Source: Paraphaeosphaeria minitans
Lineage: Eukaryota; Ascomycota; Dothideomycetes; Pleosporales; Didymosphaeriaceae
Length of the DNA stretch: 64,000 bases
Assembly (NCBI GenBank): GCA_015832175.1
Contig: WJXW01000002.1
Coordinates: 4,526,001 to 4,590,000 of the forward strand
Direction of reading: 5' to 3'
The notes under the pieces were generated by a model. It was given only the letters and a program-made list of their open reading frames with translations, was not told the DNA's origin and made no database searches. Of the stretch, positions 44,109 to 55,334 are shown in pieces (positions within the stretch are counted from its first letter, which is position 1; every line of letters begins with the position of its first letter). The position numbers were made by a program, and so were the translations under genes.

Positions 44109-47100
44109 TCTTAAACACTCTTAATATAAGTACTTTATAAACTCCTATCTCTTCTATAGCTTTAGGTGCCGCTAAGATTACTCCTATAAAGGATAGCAGT
44201 AAGGCGTATAAACCTAATCTTTACTTTAGTAAATAATTTTAAACTAACGTCTAGATTCTCTAGTTAGACCTCTACTTCTTTAACTTAGATAAACCTCTTA
44301 AAGATAAGAAGAAGGTTATCTTCGCAGTAATATATATATAAAGAGATATAAAATTATAGATCTATTCTTACTTTAAAAAGTACCTAAGAATAGACTATAA
44401 TAATAATAATAATAATTACGTAAATAAGCACGCTAATATAGTTAATATTATTAAAGATTATAATAACTTTAAGAAATGCTTTAAACAACTTTTTAGGATT
44501 ACTAATAAGGACTCTATTATAAAAGCAAAGATTTAGACTATAACTTAGAAATAATTAGTAGCTAAGTATATAGCTAAGTTTTATAGATACGCTGTGCAGC
44601 TTAATTAGGACAATAAATCTCTTTAGGACATATATAAATACGGACTTAAATAGAAACTATGTAAGAAACTCTTATATAGTAGTGCATAAATTGCTAACCT
44701 TAAAGAACTATACAAAGAAACTATTAGAATTAATAAAGAATAGTTTTTACTGTAATAGGAGCTCTACTAAAACCCTAGGGTAATAAGCTTTAGATAACTA
44801 GCAAAAGTAGTTTATAAAAACCCTATTAGAATTATCTAAAAGTAATAGCTAAGGAACTACTAGAGATACAAACTAATAAAAGATGTCTAGTTTAACTATA
44901 TAGGTAAAGGAAAAGGAGGAAAAATAAGCCCTAAGCAGCCTAATAAACGCGTCTCTAATAGAAGTTAATAACTAATAACTAAGACCTGTAAATGCTTTAT
45001 ATATAGTAAACTAGGCCATATAGCCAGAAACTATAGATTAAAGAATAAAGTCTATTAAACTAAGTTAAATGTACTAACTATTAAGGACTAAGAACCTAAT
45101 AAAGAATAGAAAGTTATTATAACGCTATTTAGTTACTAATACGTTATACTAGAGTAAAGTAAGCGATTAGATTTACCTAACTTACAACTATATAAAGATC
45201 TAGAAGACAACTCTAATATATACTATAACATAGAAGACGTAGAAGAGATACTAAGATTTCCTACTTTTTACCTACAAAGTAGGCAGGAAGAAGACAACCC
45301 TATATTACCTAAGTATAAACTAAATATTTAGGACTATATAGAACCCTACTAGGCACTAAAAGGAATATAACCCTATAAAAATAAGAAGTTAGACTACGTA
45401 CTAAAGTACTATCTAGACTACTAAAATCCTACACACTAATTCTATATATAGACATATTACAAAGAACTAACATGCGCACAACATAAAGCAGAGAAAGAGG
45501 AGAATAAGAAATAACCTAAAAGGAAACTGCGCTATAGATAGATATAGATAGACTACCCTATCGCAGCTTACAACAAACACCTCTAGGATAAATAATAAGT
45601 AAAATACTTTCCTTACCTTACGCTAAAAGGTAATAAATACTATAATATACTTATTAATAAAGACTATATATAACTGTACTAGTACACGTGTCTAAACTAA
45701 GACTACAAATACTACTACATAGCTAAGTATTTAGACAGCTTTACAAACTACCCTACGTAAGAAGTAATAATAGAGTTACTAATTTAACTAGTATATAGGA
45801 ATAGTAAAGACTACAGGAGAAAAAATAAAAGAATATCTTTATAGGAAAAAAAAAAAAACAATCTATATAAGCTATATACTTAAAAATAATAATAGAAGTA
45901 GATGCTTAGAAACGTATACTAGGCACTAGAACTTAACTACAACCTACACAAATAGATGTCTTTTTTAGGCCTAAACTTAGACAAGAGAACGCCTTTATTA
46001 AATTAAATACTATAGTAAGCACAGTATTAGTTAAGCTACTAGTATAGCTTAAAGGAATATAGGCTTAAGCTCTTATAAACTTAAGAGTAGGAAAGAACTT
46101 TATATTTTATTAGATAGTAAGACAAGTAGGACTTATAATATTAGAGAAAAAAGTACCCTATATTATCTATGTTACAAATAGATCCTTAATGCCTAAGACA
46201 CCTTAAATATACTAGGAGGTTACTACTATAATAATAGTCTAAGGACATAGAGAGGAACTTACCTTAGATATCTTACTAGGATCTAAGTATAAGTTAGTCT
46301 TAGGATTACTTTAGTTAATAATACACAACTTATAGATTAACTAGGGTATAAAGAAAATATTATTTAAATACTATAATTATGTATTATAAGTAAAGCCTAC
46401 GCATTAACTAAAAATAATAGTAGATAAGGGAGTTATTAATAATATAATACTGCAATAGATAGTTAAAAAATAGAAGTACACCTTAGTAGACGCTAGTAGG
46501 AACTACTAGATTAAAAAGCGCAAGAAGGAGGATAATAGTATACTTCTTACCTTACTAAGAGAGTATAGGAAATAGATACACATGTTTACAGAAAAGGAAG
46601 AAAAAGCAAACCTACCTAAATATTAACCCTAGGATCTTATAATAGACTTAGAAGAAGGGAAGACGCCACTCTTTAGACTACTATATAGTAAGATAGGAGA
46701 AGAACTCCTTAAAGAACGTAATTTTATTAAGATAAACCTTAAGAAAGGATATATACAACTATTAAAGTTACTAGTAGTAAGCCCTTTTATGTTTGTTAAG
46801 AAAAAGGATGGATTAGACAGACTATGCGTTAACTACTAATAACTTAATAATATAATAATAAAGAACTAATATCTACTACTAAACATTACAGAGCTACGAG
46901 ATTAACTATCTTAAGCTAAGATATTTATAATAATAGATCTAAGAGACAGTTACTACCTTATATAAATTAAGAAAAGTAAAAAATAAAAAATAGCGTTTTA
47001 ATCACGCTATAGACTATTTAAGTATAAGATTATGCTATTTAGACTTACAAATACACTAGCAGCTTTTATAGCACTTATTAATAATGTACTTTATAAATAT

Positions 47101-48698
47101 CTAGATATATTTATTATTGCGTATATAGATAATATCCTCGTCTTTTCTAAAAACAAATTAGACCACACTAAGTATGTATAGATAGTACTAGAAGCACTAG
47201 ATAAAGCATGCCTTTATATTAAACTTAAGAAATATAAGTTTAACATTAAATAACTTAAATTCCTAGGACACATTATTACTATGGAAGGAATTAAGATAGC
47301 ACTAAGTAAAGTTAAATATATTAAGAACTAGCTAATACTAAAGATAGCTAAGAATATCTAAGAATTCTTAAGATTCTGTAGATTTAACTAACAATTTATC
47401 TAAGATTACGTAAAGGTTATAATACTTTTAATAAATTTTATAAAGAAGGACGTACTCTTTAAATAGATAGATAAGTGTAGAATGTTATTCTAACTCTTTA
47501 AGACAGTATATATTATAGAACCTATCCTTATTTATTTTAGAAGTAATAAACTACTGCGCTTTAAAATAGACGCTAGCGATCTTGCGCTAGGCGCCTGCGC
47601 TAAATAAGAACGTAATAGCAAATAGCACCTAATTGCCTATTACTTATGCAAATTTAATAACGCTAAAACACAATATAATATACATAATAAAGAACTCTAC
47701 GCTATTATTAAAGCCTTAAAGCACTAGAGGATTTATGCACTTAGTTACTTAACGCTAGAAATCTATATAAATTATAAGAACCTCCTAAGGTTCACGACGA
47801 CAAAAGAACTTACGCTATAATAACAAAGATAGTTGTAAACTACTAGGCAGTATAAGTTTAAAATTATCTATATAGCTAGGAAAGAAAATGGCAGAGTAGA
47901 CGCTCTTAGCTAATAAAGTAATCTAGTAGGAGAAAAGGCAAAAACCTTCTTCGCAATCCTTCGTAAAGCTAAAGATAAATCTCTAGAGCTAATAGTAGAA
48001 CTAAATTAACTTTTAGTAATTAACTAAGAAGTTCTAGAATATTTATAGACTAAGATCATCTAACAATACCACAATAACCCTATGTACAGACACCTAGGTA
48101 TTACAAAGATAATAAAACTTATCTAAAGGAATTACACCTTTAAAGGAATTAAGGAAGCTATAATAACTTACATTTGTAAATGTGCAGAATACTAGAGAAA
48201 TAAACACAGTATATATTTTAAATATAGAGAAATGTAAGTAATTAGAATACTAACAGCACTATAGGAAGATATTACTATAGATTTTGTTATAGGAATTTTA
48301 AACTCTAAGGATCTAACAATAGGAATTAAATATAATAGTATACTAGTAATAGTCTACTAACTAACTAAATATGTTAAGCTTATTCTATATCTTAAAAGAA
48401 TAATAGTAAAAGAACTTGCTTTTTTTATCCTAGACTAACTAGTTAGACACTATAGAATCCTAAAAACAATTATTAGCGACAGAGACAAGCTCTTCATATT
48501 AAATTATTAAATAACGCTTATAGTACTGCTTAGAACAAAACAAAAACTATTAACAGCTTACTATCTATAAATAGATAGACAGACAGAACGTACGAACCAA
48601 ACTATAGAAACGTACCTACGCATCTACTACAACAGTTAGAAGAATAACTAGGTTTTATTACTACCTATAGCACAGTTAGCCTATAATAATAAAGTATT
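44109..48698 (+). pseudogene. B gag-pol remnant up to the A2 insertion
   Basis: Visible in order, ignoring stops: a zinc knuckle at about 44981-45036 (CKCFIYSKLGHIARNYR, with two Cys now Tyr), a protease-like region near 46060-46160, reverse transcriptase from 46781 (PFMFVKKKDG, LCVNY, FGLTNAPAAF, and YIDN at about 47119-47140 in place of the catalytic YIDD), RNase H from 47540 (LRFKIDASDLALGAC), and integrase with the His/Cys zinc region at about 48090-48196 and a core domain with TIDF, SDRDKLF and RQTERTNQTIE. It breaks off within AYNNK at 48698 where A2 begins. No frame longer than about 60 codons is left. Confidence 0.88.
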
Positions 48699-49010
48699 TG
48701 TCCGTACAGTTTATCGTACAAATAGCACTGAGTGAAATAGGGGCCTGCCTACCTATAGGGACCCGCACAAGGACCCACTACTTAGGTTAGCGCTAAGAGG
48801 CAGAGACTTTATAAGGCCTTACCTACCTATAAGGACCTGCATAAGGACCCCCTGCTTAGGTTAGCGCTAAGAGGCAGAGACTTTATAAAGCCCTTAGTGC
48901 CCCTTTGTATAATAGACTAGACGTAATTAATTAAACCTACTTCTTACCCTTTATATAATAGTATACTATTAACCCTTAAATACTTAATTACAGATTAAGC
49001 TAAACTAATA
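48699..49010 (+). repeat. Left LTR of A2
   Basis: 312 bp, starts TGTCCGTACAG. The final CA has become TA. Same internal tandem duplication as the other copies. Confidence 0.94.
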
Positions 49011-49099
49011 CTAATTAGTAGTTAATTCTAATTAACTGTAAACTAGTAAAGTCTAAAGATAGAGCGCCCTATAAGCTAGATGCGTAGGCTCTATATTAT

Positions 49100-49330
49100 T
49101 ACCTTTACTAGAGATTAAATTTTAAATTATATAATAAGTAGAAACAAAGCGCGTATATCTATAAAGAGTCGCACAATCTAGTCTAAGCTATTCTACAAAA
49201 AAGAAAGGAGATAATACCTTTACTAGAGATTAAATTTTAGATTATACAATAAGTAGAAACAAAGCGCGCACATTTATAAAGAGTCGCATAATCTAGTCTA
49301 AGCTATTCTATAGAAAAGAAAGGAGATAGT
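49100..49330. repeat. 115-bp tandem duplication in A2
   Basis: The motif TACCTTTACTAGAGATTAAA starts at 49100 and again at 49215, and about 115 bp repeat with small differences. A1 has only one copy. Confidence 0.85.
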
Positions 49331-51509
49331 AAGCACATTTATAACCCTAAAAAACACGTCGCATAATTAAACTAGCAACAACTAAACGCAGACACGTTGC
49401 ACAACTAAAAAAGATAATAATAATATAGCCTTAAGACTAGGAAACTTCTTAAAGGAACTATAACCTAAAGACGTTGCGTAATAATTAATACTACCTCCTT
49501 AGCAAAAAGACAAAGCTAAAGCAATATAGCTTTAATAAGTAGAAGAAGTAATAAATATTAAGGCTATTACTTTAAGAGGAGAGATTGCACAAAAGTACTA
49601 GATAGATAGAGTAGATCTACATAGCTACCTACCCCCTTCTCTAAAATAGCTAAACACTTATGTAGTATACATAATTGCGCAATATTACGTAAGCAGCCTT
49701 AAAAGTAAAGAGGTAATCTTTTCTTTTACTAAAGATTTTAATAACTAGAAGGAGAGAACTTTTAATAAGATTAGTTATATAGTAAAAAGAGAGCTTATTA
49801 CTTTTCTTATAAAGAAAGGCTTTATCGCTACTAATTCTATAATAAAGGACACTTATATAAAGAAACTCTTTAAACTATTATAGCTTAACTATAAGCTACA
49901 GACCCTTTGTATAATAACTTTATAACTGTAACCTAAACTGCTTCGTATAATTCTAATAATATAACCTACACTATCTATAGGCAATATATATATATATAGA
50001 GCACAGCTAGGGCCTATCCCTATACATGCGAGGATAGGGACACTATATATAGAACTACACTAGTAGTAGCAGCCTAAAACCTAGACTACTTTTGCCTAAT
50101 AAACTATATTATATAAAGAGGCTAGACACTCCTAGTCTCCTTAATAACTAGGAGATTATACTTATATCTAGCTAGATAAGATTATTCTCTTTTAAAAGGC
50201 TTAAAGTAAAGAGAATAACTATACTAGTAGGCTATATAATATCCTAGTAAATAAGACAAAAGTCTTTAGAGAACTATACTATAGGCTAGATATACTATAG
50301 GACTAGTATATAAACATCTTCCTAGGAATCCTTTCTAATTATGCGAGTACCTACTACTTACACAACATTAGACTAGGACTTCTATAGGATAAATTATATA
50401 ACAGACTAAATAGGCACTTTAATACTAGTGTTAATTATAATTAGTACTAGACAGACTAGACTACTCTTACCTTTAAACACTATAAAAGGAATAATCTAGC
50501 TACTATATCACACAAGGCCCTAGAAGTAATAATTAATAAGCTTACCTTAGCCTAAAAGGCTCTTAGACAAGACTTTAGTAGTAAACTATAACTATATACT
50601 ACTATTATACGAGTATACCGCAGCTATCCTAACCTTAAATAAGCTATATTTAACTCTAAAAATATAGTAGAAGGCTTACTTAGTAACCTTTATATATTAC
50701 TCTAAGTTACTAAAGATAGGAAGAAGTTATAGTTCCTTTAAAATAGTAAAGAAGTGTACTATACTAATTAATAATACAACAATTCTAATTATATAAGAAG
50801 ATCTAGCCCCTCTAAAGGCAGATTAACTTTTAGACTAAAAAGAAGGAGTAACTTTAGAAGTTTAAGCTCTTACATAAAGTAGAAATGCTTTATATGCTAT
50901 AAAAAAGGATACTAGTCTACTAACTATCTACTAAAAGATACCTAGTAAGCTAGAAGGTAATATATATTATTGTATACTAACTTCTACAAATATAAACTCT
51001 CCACTATAGATATATAAGTATACATCCTTAACTTTAAAAGAGAGCTAGAGGAAGAAGACTATCGCATAAAAGAAGAGGAAGATAAATAAGACTAATAGAG
51101 TAATAAAGAAGAAGCACAGAAGGCTACTTTATACCTTACTTCTACTATATACCTTTATCGCACAACTAGGAGCGATCCTTCTATACCTACTTACTAAGAC
51201 CTAGCGCTAAACATTACATTACTTAATACCCTACCTTCTATTTGCGCATAGAATATATGCCTAGAAAAAGCCTTATTACGCAATGCGACTCTACTACTAT
51301 ACAAAGGGGTAAGGTAAGAACTAAGCAGGTTAGCTATTACTACTTATTTACACAAAAGTAAGTGCAAATAGGACCTCTACCGCATAGTAACACTACACCT
51401 ACCTTATAACCTGTTCTAATAAGAGAAGGCTAACTGTATAGATAGAGAAAGATAAGAAAGAGAAAGTATATAATAGACATAAGCTATTACATAAAAGAAA
51501 AGTTACTAG
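49331..51509 (+). pseudogene. A2 gag remnant and 3' tail
   Basis: Collinear with A1 41700-43669 and 53503-53613. It reads, with stops, IKRELITFLI then KGFIATNSII, and at about 50880-50940 a zinc knuckle KCFICYKKGY. After about 51385 the gag runs directly into the 3' tail (CACTACACCTACC), which shows the empty site where B entered A1. No pol sequence is present between gag and tail. Confidence 0.65.
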
Positions 51510-51821
51510 TGTCTATATAGTTTATTGTACAAATAGCACTAAGTAAAATAGGGGCCTACCTACCTATAGGGACCTGCATAAGGACCCACTACTTAGGTTA
51601 GCGCTAAGAGGCAGAGATTTTATAAGGCCTTGCCTACCTATAAGGACCTGCACAAGGACCCCCTGCTTAGGTTAGCGCTAAGAGGCAGAGACTTTATAAA
51701 GCCCTTAGTGCCCCTTTGTACAATAGACTAGACGTAATTAATTAAACCTACTTCTCACCCTTTGCACGATAGTATACTATTAACCCTCAAATGCTTAATT
51801 GCAGATTGAGCCAAACCAACA
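51510..51821 (+). repeat. Right LTR of A2
   Basis: 312 bp, ends CCAACA. The last 100 bp (CTTCTCACCCTTTGCACGAT...) are clearly less AT-mutated than the left LTR and match the right LTR of A1. Confidence 0.94.
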
Positions 51822-51826
51822 GTATT

Positions 51827-53026
51827 AGTAGTATTAGAACATACACTATTCTATACAAACTATAGAAGACACCTATATCTCTTTAATTAACAATTTCCTA
51901 TAACAATTAAAGCAAAAGAAGCTATAGATATAGTAGAAAATATAAAAAAAATACACTAACAACTCTAAGAGAATCTTAAGAAAGCTTAGTAGTAATTAAT
52001 TTTATACTAAAATTAAAAACAAAAAATAGCACCTTAGCTAAAGAAGGGGGATAAAGCATATCTACTTACAAAGAACCTTTAAACTTAGAAGAAAAAACAC
52101 AAGAAACTAGATTATATTAAAGTTAGACTATTTTATATTTCTAAGTAAATATTACTAGTAAACTATAAGTTGGAACTACCGCTAGATGCAAAGATACACC
52201 TAGTATTCTATGTATTACTACTAGAACTAGCAGACCCTAATATACTAGTTAGAACCACCTTCTACCACAGAACTAAGGAAGAAAATAAATTTAAGGTTAA
52301 AAGAATTCTAGAATATAATTAGTATAGTAATATATACCTTATTAAATAGAAAGGATACCCACACAGCAAAAATACTTAAGAACTAAAAAATAATCTAAGA
52401 AACTATTAGTAAAAGATTAGGGAATTCTACTAGAAATAACTAGAACGCACCTAGGAATTACTACTAGCATAAGGGCTAGCCTATAAGACAGACTAGTTAA
52501 TTACCTTAGCGCCTAACAGCGCGTTAGGATTTATTAACGCAGTAGCCTATACTAACTCCTTCTACGCCTTAAGCGCTTCTAACTTATCTATAGTACTTAT
52601 ACTATAATTAAATAATCCTTACTCTTTCTAATATAATTTCTTTTACTAATTATGTAAGCGCGCTATTTTCTCTTACGCCTAATAGGCGTAAAGGAGAGCT
52701 AGCTTAGCTAGCTCTTTCTTAATATAGAGCTTTACCTCCTCTTTAGCCTCTAACTTTTCTAACCTCTTTATTTTAGCATCTATTTTTAAATAATTTAGTA
52801 AAGAGATCTCTTTAGGCTTACACTTTTAGTTTCCCTATCTAATATAGTTAGTATACTAAGAGTATAAAAAAGAAAAATAATAAGTATATTTCTTCTTAGC
52901 ATAGTATAAATAGGTAACTATTATAAAAACATAGTCTTTCTTAAGATAATTAGCTTAACTATAGTAATATTAAATAGAATAAGATAATAACTTTATAGGT
53001 AGTTAACTTATAAGGATATTAAGCTT
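51827..53026 (+). pseudogene. B integrase C terminus, chromodomain and 3' region
   Basis: Continues the integrase broken at 48698: an SPFFANYG-type region, then at about 52130-52260 an integrase C-terminal beta domain (KLEL, KIHLVFYVLLLE). At about 52288-52400 is a chromodomain-like stretch reading FKVKRILEYN, YLIK-KGYPHSKNT and ELKNNLRNY with stops at the Trp positions. The chromodomain marks the chromovirus clade, which targets heterochromatin. After 52500 the sequence is AT-rich with a charged Glu/Lys/Leu-rich signature on the opposite strand and no further domain. Confidence 0.75.
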
Positions 53027-53041
53027 AGAGGGGGAGAATAA
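53027..53041 (+). other. Polypurine tract of B
   Basis: AGAGGGGGAGAATAA lies immediately before the right LTR of B, the expected place and composition for the plus-strand priming site. Confidence 0.8.
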
Positions 53042-53497
53042 TATTAGAATCTACTTACGCATAAGTAGTAGGGCGTAAGCTTATTAGACTACTAGTCTAC
53101 TAGAGTTAGCTAACTAAGTAGTTAGATAATAAGTTATAAGTCCTAAGGGTCCTAAGGACTGTATAGGCCTTGCCTATATAGGAACTCTAGGACGCGTAGG
53201 ACTCGCCTACACAGGACTTTAGGACATATAGGACTCTAGGACATATAGGACTCTAGGACATATAGGATTCTGGGATGTGTGGGACTACTTAGTATATAGG
53301 AACACGAGAATAAGCTTCTTATACTTATATTTAATCTATTTATTAATCTATTATTTAGATTCTAGTAGACTAAATTATTAACTTATTATACTTTATAAGA
53401 TACTATTGTATTAATAAGACCTTCTACCTTCTATAAGTACTCCTGCCTAAGAACTAACCTTAACCCTTTAGGACTAGCTACCCTCTTAGATTTAACA
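53042..53497 (+). repeat. Right LTR of B
   Basis: 456 bp. Differences from the left LTR are almost all C-to-T or G-to-A, and it has one extra 17-bp GGACATATAGGACTCTA unit. Confidence 0.92.
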
Positions 53498-53613
53498 TAC
53501 ACCTACCTTATAACCTGTTCTAATAGGGGAAGGCTAACTGTATAGATAGAAAAAGATAGGAAAGAGAAAGCGTATAATAGATATAAGCTATTATATAAAA
53601 GAAAAGTTACTAG

Positions 53614-53925
53614 TGTCTATATAATTTATTATATAAACAGCACTAAGTGAAATAGGGGCCTACCTACTTATAGGGACCTACATAAGGACCCACTACTTAG
53701 GTTAGCGCTAAGAGGCAGAGACTTTATAAAGCCCTACTTATCTATAAGGACCTATATAAGGACCCACTGCTTAGGTTAGCGCTAAGAGGCAGAGACTTTA
53801 TAAGGTCCTTAGTGCCCCTTTGTACAATAAACAAGACGTAATTAATTAAACCTACTTCTCACCCTTTGCACGATAGTATACTATTAACCCTCGAATGCTT
53901 AATTACAGATTGAGCCAAACCTACA
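53614..53925 (+). repeat. Right LTR of A1
   Basis: 312 bp, starts TGTCTATATAAT, ends CCTACA, followed by CCACC. As in A2's right LTR, the last 100 bp are less mutated than the left LTR. Confidence 0.94.
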
Positions 53926-53930
53926 CCACC

Positions 53931-54379
53931 CCATAATGTGCTGGAAGTCAGTCTATTGTCGCGTCCCCAATTTAATTATCCAACAGGTGTCCCTTGAGCT
54001 AGAGATTATTATAAGATGTTTACTGAGCCCCGTAAGTTCCCCAAATGTCCAGTCTATTCTGGCTTGGCGAAATGTTCACTAAATGATACCAGACTCGTTA
54101 TCTACACTCATCATGGCGAGGCTGGTAGAAAAGGATGGTACTTCTCTAGAATAAATGAGCTTGCTAAAGGCCATGTAGGCATAAAAGCGGAGTCCGTTTT
54201 GCGGACACGTGTATTTATTATCCGAAAAATCTGGCATTATATTCGGATCTGTGAGACCCGATCACAGCACGGTCGATACCCTAAACTGAATCATTGCTAG
54301 GACAGCTCCAAGTATTTCACAACAACATCGGCCAAATTTATCGGACGACTCATCTCCATCGACATCAGTCAAATGCGAG
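53931..54379. other. Right flank of the transposon block
   Basis: Composition returns to normal at once. A plus-strand frame at 54016-54300 (94 codons, with GRKGWYFSRINELAKGHVG) has no family I recognise and could be an eroded piece of the HET-type gene that follows. Confidence 0.35.
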
Positions 54380-54790
54380 TCAAATGCGGAAGACGTTCCA
54401 AGATGTAGTAGCCATTGCGGACTGATCTAGTTCGCTTCCAGAAATATCCGTATTTGCCAGGCGAACGACAGAACGGGCCAACGAGAAGTATCTTGCCGGT
54501 ATCTGGGGAAAGATACCGGCGAAGAAATCCGACCCAAGGGCTCTTATAGAGAGCTATAGACAATAATTAAAAAAAGAAGAGAATATTCTGTTCTATTGTA
54601 CTGTTCTCCTATTTTATTTAGAGGATGATATTTGTGAGACGTGAGTTAAGTGAAAATAATGTTTATTTTCAAAGTGATTCACACACTGTCTTCGTGAGAC
54701 GAATCTATGAGCCAGGCAGCTACCGAGAGCCCTCCTGGAGCTGGGCAAGTTCCCATGGCCCCTCACATTGTTATTGCTGGAGCCTGTACA
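54380..54790 (+). pseudogene. HET-domain (heterokaryon incompatibility) protein remnant
   Basis: Two pieces on the plus strand match the conserved middle of fungal HET-domain proteins. At about 54430-54560 is RRTTERANEKYLAGIWGK, like the family's A-x-x-x-G-D-x-YLAGLW segment. At about 54700-54770 is YEPGSYREPSWSWASSHGP, the hallmark YRAPSWSWAS motif. Between them is a stop (TAA at about 54563) and AT-rich sequence, and the N-terminal HET core is not visible, so it is a fragment. HET proteins govern cell death after fusion of unlike strains and are numerous and fast-changing in this group. It sits within 500 bp of the transposon block. Confidence 0.65.
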
Positions 54791-55334
54791 ACGTCTATCT
54801 CAATCTATTCACATGTTTTACATTCATTACTGTAAGTTGAATGCGTGCACTGCTTTAGAAAAACGCTGGCTGCACAACTGGACCTTTTGATGGATTTAAA
54901 TGTTCCTACTTTATGATTTGTTGGAGGTGTGTTAGTCCGACACTGCCAATCGATGCCTGCACTGACTTCGCAGTAATAAATCAACATACCAGAACATTGA
55001 GATACTGCTACGCTCAATCGCCTGACCGCGTACACGCCAAGCTGGTCGGCAGACTCGTTGCAGAACGACACCAATCTGAAACAGCCAAGCAACATCTCGG
55101 CCTAACTTGAAGCAGGGCGAGTACGATAAACCGACCCCACGCATGTGAAACTACATTACCTGCACCTAAAAACAGAGATACATGGCCGATGTACATTGGT
55201 GTGGGGAATCAATACAAATATAAATACTAGATATCTGCGTATAATCTTCCTTAAGATACACCTTACAGGTACATCATCTTTCAACTTTCACTTTAAGACA
55301 GCTCTTCGCAGTTGTATCCACATACATCTAAGCC
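54791..55334. other. Intergenic, promoter-like right end
   Basis: No gene was recognised. The last 120 bp (TATAAATAC at about 55220, then CT/A-rich leader to the ATG at 55335) looks like an intact fungal promoter of the broken gene that follows. Confidence 0.4.

Larger units (their letters stand above)
48699..51821 (+). mobile_element. LTR retrotransposon A2, second A-family copy nested in B's integrase
   Basis: LTRs of 312 bp at 48699-49010 and 51510-51821, with the 5-bp duplication GTATT at 48694-48698 and 51822-51826. Length 3,123 bp. Like A1 it carries only a gag-like region and a short 3' tail, with no pol. It is 136 bp longer than A1's own sequence, mostly because of a 115-bp tandem duplication at about 49100-49330. 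It is the youngest of the three insertions by nesting order, and its gag is slightly less mutated (zinc knuckle KCFICYKKGY still has both Cys). Confidence 0.93.
43670..53497 (+). mobile_element. Ty3/gypsy chromovirus B inserted in A1 and interrupted by A2
   Basis: LTRs at 43670-44108 (439 bp, TGTTAGGATCC start) and 53042-53497 (456 bp, start mutated to TATTAGAATC). Exact 5-bp duplication TACAC at 43665-43669 and 53498-53502. Copy A2 shows the uninterrupted A sequence at this point with a single TACAC. B's own DNA is 43670-48698 plus 51827-53497, about 6.7 kb, the normal size for the class. Domain order zinc knuckle, protease region, reverse transcriptase, RNase H, integrase, chromodomain identifies a Ty3/gypsy chromovirus. 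A polypurine tract precedes the right LTR. Confidence 0.93.
41106..53925 (+). mobile_element. LTR retrotransposon A1 (outermost of three), hosting B and A2
   Basis: Bounded by 312-bp LTRs at 41106-41417 and 53614-53925 that start TGTC and end CA, and flanked by an exact 5-bp duplication CCACC at 41101-41105 and 53926-53930. Its own sequence is 41106-43669 plus 53503-53925, 2,987 bp. The rest is element B. The internal part holds a gag-like remnant and a short 3' tail with purine-rich AAAAGAAAAG before the right LTR. No reverse transcriptase, RNase H or integrase trace belongs to it, so it looks non-autonomous. Both strands are saturated with TA-rich stop codons, consistent with RIP. Confidence 0.93.

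Noticed and set aside
48699..53925. Tandem array of independent solo LTRs
   Set aside because: Exact 5-bp duplications pair the LTRs as 41106/53614 and 48699/51510, showing full nested elements rather than solo LTRs.
54016..54300. 94-codon protein at the right flank of the transposon block
   Set aside because: No recognisable family or motif. It could be an eroded piece of the HET-type gene but I cannot show that.
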